Notes under the pieces: generated by a model
What the model was told of the DNA's origin: nothing
The model's input: only the letters and a program-made list of their open reading frames with translations
The model's database searches: none
Assembly (NCBI GenBank): GCA_012839895.1
Contig: DUML01000022.1
Span: 1 to 51,659 of the forward strand
DNA: 51,659 nucleotides
DNA from: Peptococcaceae bacterium
Lineage (GTDB): Bacteria; Bacillota; Desulfitobacteriia; Desulfitobacteriales; Syntrophobotulaceae
Reading direction: 5' to 3'
Position numbers and translations under genes: made by a program
Shown here: piece by piece, positions 45,029-51,659 of the stretch
How the letters are laid out: the number at the start of each line of letters is the position of its first letter
Position numbering within the stretch: the stretch's first letter is position 1

Positions 45029-45910
45029 TTACCCCAGCAGGAGCTTGTACCCGTCCACATTGGCAAACCGGTTCAGTACAGCCACGGTATTGAGTCCATC
45101 CCCGCACAGCCGGGATTCCAAAAGCTCCGCACCGCCACCCACGAACACGGTAGGAAGCCTTAAATCCAAGCCCCGTTCCCGCAGTGCGTTCAGCAGCTCC
45201 TTGCAGTAGGCGGACACCTCCTGCTCCACAGCTTCTTCGATTTTCCTGCGGTCAGTATGCTGGATTTTGCCCCGAATAGCATCGGTGATCAGCACATCCG
45301 AAAGAAGAATGCCGCTTTTCTGCAGGGCATCCTGAATGCGGCTGTAAAGAATGATCGTGCCCATCCGCAGACTGGCGCAGCTTGCCCTGTCCAGCCTGAA
45401 ATTGTGGACGGTGAGAACATCCACCGTGTATCCGCCGATGTCAACGAGGGTAATGCTGCGATATTCCTGCAGACGGGGATAGTACCGGCACAGAGCCGCA
45501 TGTCCCTGAGCGAACACCTTACAGTCTGCAATGCGACAGCGGTAGGCTGCTCCTTCGAACACAAAGGATACATTTTCCCGCAAAAAATATCGCCGAAACG
45601 CTTCCTTCTGCGTGCCATAGCTGTCAATGGGAAGCCCCACCCCCAGCATAATATCCGCGTTGGCCACTCCGGAACGCTTCATGGCCTCGGCAATGGCCGG
45701 CAGGGTGAGAATAAAGGTATCCTGCTCTCTGGTTTTATCCTGCTGAAAGCGCAGACGGCGTTCCCCGATGGCGTAATAGTTGCCTTCATAATAGAGCTGC
45801 AGCTCCGGCGTAATGAATTCCCGGTCGCTGACCGCGAAGCCGGAGGCGTAAAGCATCCCCTCCGAGGATTTGGTATTGTAGTTTCCGTTGTCTATGCCAA
45901 GCTTGATCAT
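45029..45910 (-). CDS. ParM/StbA-type actin-like ATPase
   Basis: A 293-residue actin-like protein: phosphate-1 loop LGIDNGNYNTK at the start, DIGGYTVDVLT (phosphate 2) near residue 158, and VFVGGGAELL (adenosine motif) near residue 255. ParM polymers push DNA copies apart in plasmids. In an ICE this suggests stabilisation of a circular, replicating form. The ATG at 45910 has AAGGAGG 8 bases upstream; the GTG at 45919 would overlap that signal. A ParR-like gene follows. Confidence 0.9.
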   Translation of the reverse strand: MIKLGIDNGNYNTKSSEGMLYASGFAVSDREFITPELQLYYEGNYYAIGERRLRFQQDKTREQDTFILTLPAIAEAMKRSGVANADIMLGVGLPIDSYGTQKEAFRRYFLRENVSFVFEGAAYRCRIADCKVFAQGHAALCRYYPRLQEYRSITLVDIGGYTVDVLTVHNFRLDRASCASLRMGTIILYSRIQDALQKSGILLSDVLITDAIRGKIQHTDRRKIEEAVEQEVSAYCKELLNALRERGLDLRLPTVFVGGGAELLESRLCGDGLNTVAVLNRFANVDGYKLLLG

Positions 45911-45940
45911 AGCCGACACCTCCTTGTTCTTTTTCTGATG

Positions 45941-46291
45941 TTACATACTCATGCTCATGCCCTGCGTTTCCTGCAGAGAGTCCTCCGCAGGTGCGTCGGG
46001 CTGATGGGCGGCTGTCTGCGGCTCTGCGGGAGCCTGTTCACTCTGGCGGCGGTTCTGAGGCGCAGGGCGTTCTCTGGCTGCGGGGGCCGCCTGTGTTTCC
46101 TGCGATGCGGGAGCCTGCTCCATGCGACTCTCCACATATTCCCATACTTGGGCCGGAACCGCCTTTTCATAGGTTTTGTCCAGATAATTCTGAAGCTCCT
46201 GTTCGATGGCAAGCTCCTTTTTGTCCATGAAGAAGCGGAGCGCCTCAAGCTTCTCCGTAGGGAAGGATAATTTCAGTTCGGTTGTGCTCAT
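45941..46291 (-). CDS. DUF6103-like protein with Ala/Pro/Gln-rich tail
   Basis: A 116-residue protein with a conserved N-terminal part (MSTTELKLSFPTEKLEALRF, then QELQNYLDKTYEKAVPAQVW) and a low-complexity tail rich in Ala, Pro and Gln. The first half is paralogous to the 59-residue protein at 44458. GGAGG lies 8 bases before the ATG at 46291. It sits between the wall hydrolase and parM. Function unknown. Confidence 0.75.
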   Translation of the reverse strand: MSTTELKLSFPTEKLEALRFFMDKKELAIEQELQNYLDKTYEKAVPAQVWEYVESRMEQAPASQETQAAPAARERPAPQNRRQSEQAPAEPQTAAHQPDAPAEDSLQETQGMSMSM

Positions 46292-46365
46292 ACAGATTTC
46301 CTCCATTCATGGAAAGATTGGCAGACCTGCCACAGTCAAGGTGACAGGTCTTGGGAAGAACACGT

Positions 46366-47874
46366 TTACGGCAGATAGTTTCTCGGATTTTTCGCCGAGC
46401 CGTTTATCCGTACTTCAAAATGCAGATGGTTTCCGGTGCTTCGCCCGGTGGAACCCACCTTAGCAATGGTTTCTCCGGCCTTGACTGTCTGCCCCTCCCG
46501 GACGAGAATTTGTGAGCAGTGCCCGTATAAAGTGACCATGCCATTTCCGTGGTCAATGGTCAGATAATAGCCGTAGCCGGTGCTTCCATAAACCACGGTT
46601 TTCACCGTTCCCGCTTTTGCAGAGCGGATGGAAGTACCTTTGGCAGCACCAAGATCAAGACCGGAATGTCCCACCCACTTCCCGGTGAGCGGGTCTGTTC
46701 TGCCTCCGAATTCAGAAGTTACCATCGCTCGCCATCCTTTGCTCAGAGGTGAAATAAAGCCGTCGGCAGAGGCTTTTTTCGTTTCGGCATAAGGTCTGGC
46801 ATATAAAACCTGTTTGTCGGAATCGAACAAATCCCGGTAAACAACCCGCCCTTTGGAGGAAGATGCGTCCACCACCTTACCGTCTCCGGCATAGATTCCC
46901 ACATGCGTAATGTTCATGAAATGGCCGTTGGGCTTGTGGCTCCAGAACACCAAATCGCCGGGAGCAAGGCTTGATTTGGAAATCGTCAACCCATTGTCCA
47001 CGCAGTATTTGCCCTGTGCCGCAGCGGTGCCGGGGAGGTTTATCCCCAACTTTTTGTACACCCACTGCACCAGATAGCTGCAGTCAGTATAGCTTCCCTG
47101 CCCCCGTTTCTCCTGAGAGTAGGGATCGCCAAGGCGGGAAAGTCCAAGGCGAACTGCTTCAACACCCGTTTCACCGGCAGGCAAATCGGAAAAAAAGCCG
47201 TCAAGCTGATCCGGTATCCAGTCCTCCCACATAGCGGAATCGTCACTCTCGATGGGCGCCGCTGTACCGTATAAGGCACGGTAATAGATTTCCGAAGCGT
47301 TGGCTTGATCTTCATAGGTGATGGCTTCTCCGAAGAGTGTCCTGATGTTGTTGTAGATAGCAGGCAGAGAGGTAATGGGAACGGCAACGGTATAGGTTTC
47401 TTCCGAAGTTGTATCATCCTCGTTTTCCACGGTGCGGGTGCGTTCCTCATAGGCGACAAAGCAGTCTACATATTTCCGGTATTCCAGCCGGGAGGGGGAC
47501 TCCGCACCAAAGAACAGAGAATAAAAAATTGCCTTGACACGGTAAGCGTCAAGGCTGTCGCCGTCCTCCATCTGTGCATTCACGGTGGCTATGGCACTGT
47601 CTATGAGGGTGAAGCTCTGTCGCATATCCCCGATGTACTCCCTGTAATCCGCAGGCATACTTCCCGGAATTGCACCGCCATGAAAACACAGCTCCACGGC
47701 CATGTTGTTGTGATTTGCCGTTCCGGAGAGCAGAGAGCAGATCAGCACAATCATTAAGATGAGCGGTGACAGGATGGCGGCGATAGTCCAGCCGATGGTT
47801 TTTCTTATGCGTTCATCCGAGAGTACGGCAGCGGCGGCCTTGGCTGCAGCCGTAATGGTAGCGGGATCAGCCAT
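46366..47874 (-). CDS. NlpC/P60 and M23 bifunctional cell-wall hydrolase of the transfer apparatus
   Basis: A 502-residue protein with a single membrane helix (residues 28-50, IGWTIAAILSPLILMIVLIC), an external region, an NlpC/P60 peptidase domain (about 235-365: catalytic Cys in GSYTDCSYLVQWVY, His in MNITHVGIYAG) and an M23 lytic endopeptidase domain (about 390-500: GHSGLDLGAAKG, HGNGMVTLYGHCS, GNHLHFEVRING). It would open peptidoglycan for the transfer channel, like VirB1 or Tn916 Orf14 proteins. It starts 4 bases after the cyclotransferase gene. Confidence 0.94.
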   Translation of the reverse strand: MADPATITAAAKAAAAVLSDERIRKTIGWTIAAILSPLILMIVLICSLLSGTANHNNMAVELCFHGGAIPGSMPADYREYIGDMRQSFTLIDSAIATVNAQMEDGDSLDAYRVKAIFYSLFFGAESPSRLEYRKYVDCFVAYEERTRTVENEDDTTSEETYTVAVPITSLPAIYNNIRTLFGEAITYEDQANASEIYYRALYGTAAPIESDDSAMWEDWIPDQLDGFFSDLPAGETGVEAVRLGLSRLGDPYSQEKRGQGSYTDCSYLVQWVYKKLGINLPGTAAAQGKYCVDNGLTISKSSLAPGDLVFWSHKPNGHFMNITHVGIYAGDGKVVDASSSKGRVVYRDLFDSDKQVLYARPYAETKKASADGFISPLSKGWRAMVTSEFGGRTDPLTGKWVGHSGLDLGAAKGTSIRSAKAGTVKTVVYGSTGYGYYLTIDHGNGMVTLYGHCSQILVREGQTVKAGETIAKVGSTGRSTGNHLHFEVRINGSAKNPRNYLP

Positions 47875-47878
47875 GCCG

Positions 47879-48376
47879 TCACCACCATTTCAGGTCACCG
47901 AAACCGAACAGGTTCTGCTGTTCCGGTTCGCTTTCCATGAGCTGCTCGGTGTAATCGATGGCCTGCTCCAGAATAGCGGTGTCAAACCCAGCGGTTTTAT
48001 AGCCTTCACGGATGGTATTGTAGTAATAGTCGGAGGGATACCCCAGACGATGCCCCGGCGTCATCACATAAACCATTGCCGAAACCGTTTTGCCGTCCAG
48101 TGTCAGTTCCATGGTTTCTTTACCGTAGAATCTGGGGAAGCCTTCGTAAACATCGAGGGCAGCTTCATCTTTCGAAGTGATTTCCCACAGCAAAACAGGA
48201 ACAGAAGCGCCCTCGCAAGGCTCGATGGTAGCCACAGCTCCATGCCTTCCGCCTCGAAACACAAGGGCATAATCCTTTATCTCAGATGCCCCAAGCACCT
48301 TGGCAGTAGGGCATCGTTTCGCCATTTGCGTCAGATTGAGGTTGCTGCCATAGGCAATATACAGTTTATTTTTCAT
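47879..48376 (-). CDS. Gamma-glutamylcyclotransferase-like (AIG2/GGCT) protein
   Basis: A 165-residue protein of the GGCT fold with the signature LYIAYGSNL near the start, then a Glu-rich catalytic region (ALDVYEGFPRFYGKETMELT). Such enzymes cleave gamma-glutamyl amides, releasing 5-oxoproline. The ATG at 48376 with AAAGGAG was chosen over the longer frame to 48421. It starts 10 bases after the amidoligase stop. The amidoligase-cyclotransferase pairing is known from comparative genomics as a putative ligation/removal pair. Confidence 0.88.
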   Translation of the reverse strand: MKNKLYIAYGSNLNLTQMAKRCPTAKVLGASEIKDYALVFRGGRHGAVATIEPCEGASVPVLLWEITSKDEAALDVYEGFPRFYGKETMELTLDGKTVSAMVYVMTPGHRLGYPSDYYYNTIREGYKTAGFDTAILEQAIDYTEQLMESEPEQQNLFGFGDLKWW

Positions 48377-48386
48377 AATAGCTCCT

Positions 48387-49424
48387 TTACATTGACATAG
48401 TAAAAGCGGGGGACTGTTCATCCTCCGCTTCCATCATAGTTTCCGGTACAGCTTGTTCCGGCGGCGCCGTCGCCTGAGCTCTCTCTGCTTCGCGCTTTTG
48501 TCGCAGCCGTTCTTTTTGCCTTTCTGCCTGTGCGGGGTCTTTCCACGCAATGCAGCCCTCCAGATGATCCAGCAGATGCTTACGGGCTGTTTTGAATTCA
48601 TCTCCAATCATGCCAAGACGCAGAAGCCACACACGGAAGGTGTATTTCTCATTGGTAGATTGAGTTTTGGCGGGACTTGCCGACCGTTGGTTGAGCGCCT
48701 GAGCGGTAATGGCAAGGCAGAATTGGATATATGCCTTGATTTTTCCGGCGTGAAGATTGCCATTGAAAGCGCGGAATTCCACCGTGCCTTTCTGGAACAC
48801 GCTGTGAAGATTGAGACAGTGGTAGCGGCTGTGATGGTAATGCTCCCGGCTGCCATCGCCGCCGTTGTACCAGATTCGTTTCAGCTGTTCCATGGTAGAG
48901 GGTTTCTGACGGTTGATTCGTTCCAAGAACAGAGGATCAATCTTTTGACAGTAGCTGGTTTCTCTACCGCGGGAAACCTGTAGCGCCTTATAAATCATAT
49001 CCTCTTTCGCCGCCATGATGTTGACCAGATTGCGGAGCTTCGGAGCGTTAAAAGGAGCGGCATTGATGTGAATATGAATACCGCAGGAGGGATTTACAAA
49101 AGCCCCGGCTTCCCGGAGCTTGCGGATCAGTTCCTGCACGGTTTCGATATCCCGGTACTGGCAAATTGGGCTTACCAGCTCCACACTGTAATTCCTGTCG
49201 GCACTGATTTTCCTGCGTCCGTCTCTCTTTTGGCAGTCAATGCTGCCGTCGCTCATGACTTTCCATTTGCGCCGCTGGCTGTCACAGGCGTAATATGCGT
49301 CGTAATAACCGCCCTCATATTCCTTGCTGGTTCCAAAATATTCGGCAATCACTTCGGCAGCACGGCTTCTTGTTATCCCGGTCATTTCAATTTCAATGCC
49401 GAAATCCTGAGCCTGTATCTCCAT
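48387..49424 (-). CDS. Amidoligase (glutamine synthetase-like COOH-NH2 ligase fold)
   Basis: A 345-residue protein of the amidoligase family, predicted to form amide bonds using ATP. Features: FGIEIEMTGITR with the metal-binding glutamates, then KVMSDGSI, SVELVSPIC, CGIHIHINAAPF, and GTVEFRAFNGNLH, the typical order. A charged C-terminal tail (KDPAQAERQKERLRQKREAE) follows. The substrate is unknown. It lies between a small protein and the cyclotransferase in the transfer operon. Confidence 0.88.
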   Translation of the reverse strand: MEIQAQDFGIEIEMTGITRSRAAEVIAEYFGTSKEYEGGYYDAYYACDSQRRKWKVMSDGSIDCQKRDGRRKISADRNYSVELVSPICQYRDIETVQELIRKLREAGAFVNPSCGIHIHINAAPFNAPKLRNLVNIMAAKEDMIYKALQVSRGRETSYCQKIDPLFLERINRQKPSTMEQLKRIWYNGGDGSREHYHHSRYHCLNLHSVFQKGTVEFRAFNGNLHAGKIKAYIQFCLAITAQALNQRSASPAKTQSTNEKYTFRVWLLRLGMIGDEFKTARKHLLDHLEGCIAWKDPAQAERQKERLRQKREAERAQATAPPEQAVPETMMEAEDEQSPAFTMSM

Positions 49425-49437
49425 TTACCCACCGCCT

Positions 49438-49917
49438 TTACCACATCCTGTGCTGCAGGGTGAGGTCTTTTTCCTGTGCAAGCCCCGCTGTTTCCGCTGC
49501 GGAATTGATAAAACTGCAGAGCCGTTCCCTGCGCCAGGTATCAATCAGATACCGTCCGCATTCCTCATTGAGTGCATTGATTTTCAAAACCGTTTCCCGC
49601 ACACATTCGGAAATAGCGGCAGGATCTCCCTCGGCTGCTATGAGGTCATCGATGTAGTCATCCAGGATTTTTCCCATGAGAGACACATCCTCCGGCGTAT
49701 AATGATAGCTGCCGGCATAGGGATTGGGGTATTCCTTCCCGTCCATGCAGCATCGCAGATGCTCCAGTATGACGGGGCGTTCCTCATGGTCCGCCTTCTG
49801 GTATTTCTCCATAAAAGCCAGAATATCCGCTTCCCGGTTGGGAGTGTAGCGGATAAAAGACAGCATATCCTCAAGGAGTCCTGCTTTGTTTTCTTTCTGA
49901 TTTTGAAGCTTATCCAT
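49438..49917 (-). CDS. Helical ICE protein of unknown function
   Basis: A 159-residue acidic helical protein (MDKLQNQKENKAGLLEDMLS, FMEKYQKADHEERPVILEHL, EDVSLMGKILDDYIDDLI). GGGAG lies 8 bases before the ATG at 49917; an ATG at 49938 overlaps the virB4 stop (TAATG). I do not recognise a named family. Its place between VirB4 and the amidoligase suggests a role in transfer or as the amidoligase partner, which is only inference. Confidence 0.75.
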   Translation of the reverse strand: MDKLQNQKENKAGLLEDMLSFIRYTPNREADILAFMEKYQKADHEERPVILEHLRCCMDGKEYPNPYAGSYHYTPEDVSLMGKILDDYIDDLIAAEGDPAAISECVRETVLKINALNEECGRYLIDTWRRERLCSFINSAAETAGLAQEKDLTLQHRMW

Positions 49918-49937
49918 GATTTTTTCTCCCTTCTTCA

Positions 49938-51659
49938 TTATCTTCCGCCTGCCTTTCCAAACAGCTTTTCCTTGTGAGAAGGAGCGTGAACCGCAAGGTT
50001 ATACCTTTCGATGCCGCATTTGTAGAGGCAGACACCGCGCTGCGGGTAACGGATAAGGTTGAATTCGCTTTCTTCGAGCTGCAGGGAGTCGATGTAAAAC
50101 TGTTTATCGATATTGCCCGCATTGAAGAGAAAAGCGTGAGTCGGGATAGAAAACAGCGGCTTGGTCAGCTCCCGGATGCCCTCGATATTGAAGTCCTCCA
50201 AGTTCTGAGAGGCCAGAATAACCGCCGAATCTTTCTTTCGCACACGTTTCATGAAATTTCGGATATACTCAATCGCAGTCAGGTTGGTCAGGAACAGATA
50301 CAGCTCATCAATCGATGCGGCAGTATTGCCCTCCGTCAGCAGCTTGTCACTCATAAAGGACAGCACGTTGAACAGCAGGGCGTTTTTCACGTTCCGGCTG
50401 GCTTGAAGTAAGCCTTTTACCCCGAACACAATAAAGCGGTCAGAGGTCACATTGGTGTGGCCGTTGAAGAATTGGCTCTCTGCACCCATGCACATGGAGT
50501 GGAGCCCCAGCAGAATTTCCTGCAGCAGTTCCGGCGGGTAGAGTTGATATTCGGTTTTGTCATAGCTGCGGAACTCGTCCTCAATAAAGGCATAAAGGTC
50601 GGATAGAATGGGATAGTCTGCGGCTGTCAGAGTTCGGAAATCGGTACGGTCGCTGATGCCGAATTTTTCGTACAGCTTACCCAGCATGATTTCAATGACA
50701 TCAATATGACGGTCGGAGAAATCCTTATAGCACCGAAAAAAATCCTTGAGAAAGCTGATGTGCTGACTGAGCTTGGTGGATTGACGGAATGCCTGAGGCG
50801 CATCGGCATCCTCCGGACTGCCGCCTTCGTCCCAGGTCTTTGGTTCCAGAGGGTTAATGAGATACCGACCTGACATGAGGTCGATGAAACAGCCGCCGAG
50901 ATTTTCAGCCAGTTCCACATATTCGTGCTCAGGGTCAAGGCACAGTACGGCCTTTCCCGATTCAAGGATGTTGCAGAGGATGAGTTTGAGAAGGTAGCTT
51001 TTACCCTGGCCGGAGTTGCCGAGAATTAAGACATTGGCGTTGGTTTTATCATCATCGCGCTTGTCAAAATCCGCGATGATATTCGAGCCGAACTTATCTC
51101 TGCCAAGATAGAAGCCGCAAGGATCGGTCTTGCCGCTGTAGTTGAAAGGATAAAGGTTCGCTACCGAGCTTGCCGGCAGAACACGCTCAAACTGACTGCC
51201 AAACACATTTCGTCCTGCAGGGCCCACCGAGAGAAAGCCCTCTCTCTGGCGAAGTATGAGCCGGTCTACATTGAGCTTTGAACGAACCAGTTCGGTCAGA
51301 ACATCGGTCTGCAGAAGCTTCAGTGCGTCCGAATCGTGCGCTGTAAGCTCAATGAAAACAGCGCAGTGCAGAAGAGGCTCCCGGTTCCGGTGCATGGTGG
51401 ACACCAGCGTGACCACATCCTGCAGATTGCTTTCAGCGGTGACTGTCTGCTGGAGGTCGTTGGTATTGCTCTTATCCATACGGTTTTTGTTGGCTGCATT
51501 GTGGATGATTTTCTTTTCCTCGGCTGCTGTTACCTGTCTGGTATAGATTCGCAGAGTTACACCGTCCTTTTCTCCAAGATGACGGAGGATGGCCTGTTCC
51601 TCGGTGGCGGTGGGGTACTCCCGAAGCGCCCAAACGCATCGGTAGGTGTTCCCGCAGAT
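49938..51659 (-). CDS. VirB4-type transfer ATPase (5' end beyond the window)
   Basis: VirB4 ATPases energise type IV secretion channels. Visible motifs are YPFNYSGKTDPCGFYLGRD, Walker A ILGNSGQGKSYLLK, and LCLDPEHEYVELAENLGGCF; the later Walker B region is SIDELYLFLTNLTAIEYIRN, and AVILASQNLEDFN follows. The methionine at 51479 is internal. The frame continues without a stop to the window edge (ICGNTYRCVWALREYPTATE at its start), so 573 residues are visible and the true start lies outside. Preceding transfer genes such as VirB6-like ones are expected beyond the edge. Confidence 0.94.
   Translation of the reverse strand: MCGNTYRCVWALREYPTATEEQAILRHLGEKDGVTLRIYTRQVTAAEEKKIIHNAANKNRMDKSNTNDLQQTVTAESNLQDVVTLVSTMHRNREPLLHCAVFIELTAHDSDALKLLQTDVLTELVRSKLNVDRLILRQREGFLSVGPAGRNVFGSQFERVLPASSVANLYPFNYSGKTDPCGFYLGRDKFGSNIIADFDKRDDDKTNANVLILGNSGQGKSYLLKLILCNILESGKAVLCLDPEHEYVELAENLGGCFIDLMSGRYLINPLEPKTWDEGGSPEDADAPQAFRQSTKLSQHISFLKDFFRCYKDFSDRHIDVIEIMLGKLYEKFGISDRTDFRTLTAADYPILSDLYAFIEDEFRSYDKTEYQLYPPELLQEILLGLHSMCMGAESQFFNGHTNVTSDRFIVFGVKGLLQASRNVKNALLFNVLSFMSDKLLTEGNTAASIDELYLFLTNLTAIEYIRNFMKRVRKKDSAVILASQNLEDFNIEGIRELTKPLFSIPTHAFLFNAGNIDKQFYIDSLQLEESEFNLIRYPQRGVCLYKCGIERYNLAVHAPSHKEKLFGKAGGR

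Noticed and set aside
45257-46270. 337-residue plus-strand ORF
   Set aside because: Antisense to parM and its neighbour; Arg, Leu and Cys-rich composition typical of a shadow frame.

Overview
The window spans the replication origin of a low-GC Gram-positive bacterium followed by most of an integrated conjugative element (ICE). The origin block has the classic Firmicutes order and reads away from oriC on both sides. The distance from B. subtilis-type sequences, the RemB-type protein after recF, and the tRNA-Ser/tRNA-Arg/tadA block suggest a member of the Clostridia, possibly a Peptococcaceae relative. I cannot name the genus from sequence alone.

Positions 134-6712 (minus strand) carry rsmG, mnmG, mnmE, jag, yidC, yidD, rnpA and rpmH: tRNA and rRNA modification, membrane protein insertion, RNase P and ribosomal protein L34. 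The 135-base rpmH gene has a TTG start. oriC lies at about 6803-7153 and 8492-8773, on both sides of dnaA. The second part has a perfect DnaA box, two weaker boxes and a DnaA-trio-like tract. Positions 7154-18671 (plus strand) carry dnaA, dnaN, recF, a remB-like gene, gyrB, gyrA, pdxS, pdxT and serS. They are followed by tRNA-Ser(UGA), tRNA-Arg(CCU) and tadA.

At 19935 a tRNA-Ser(CGA) gene begins but breaks off in its anticodon loop at about 19975. I read this as the left attachment junction of an ICE that runs past the right edge of the window. About 150 bases inside the element is a complete, different tRNA-Ser with the same CGA anticodon, its own promoter and its own terminator. It looks like a replacement for the gene the element destroys. 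Next come a tyrosine integrase, an excisionase-like protein and a MazF-type toxin with no visible antitoxin. Upstream of mazF is a strongly structured, gene-free stretch ending in an attenuator-like hairpin.

A cargo segment at 24065-33675 encodes a type I restriction-modification system (HTH protein, HsdM with a long C-terminal extension, HsdS, HsdR). Its 3' end carries two overlapping metallopeptidase genes. Just upstream of its promoter sits an IS element flanked by identical 26-bp direct repeats. A diguanylate cyclase with an intact GGDEF motif and several small regulators follow.

The conjugation and maintenance segment runs from about 37183 to the window end, almost entirely on the minus strand. 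In transcription order it encodes a VirB4 ATPase (cut by the window edge), a small protein, an amidoligase, a gamma-glutamylcyclotransferase, an NlpC/P60-M23 wall hydrolase, ParM with a ParR-like partner, a candidate oriT, a ribbon-helix-helix protein, a relaxase fused to Sel1 repeats, a Toprim protein and a VirD4-type coupling protein. The amidoligase/cyclotransferase pair inside a transfer operon and the structured leader over mazF-xis-int are the parts most likely to be new biology.
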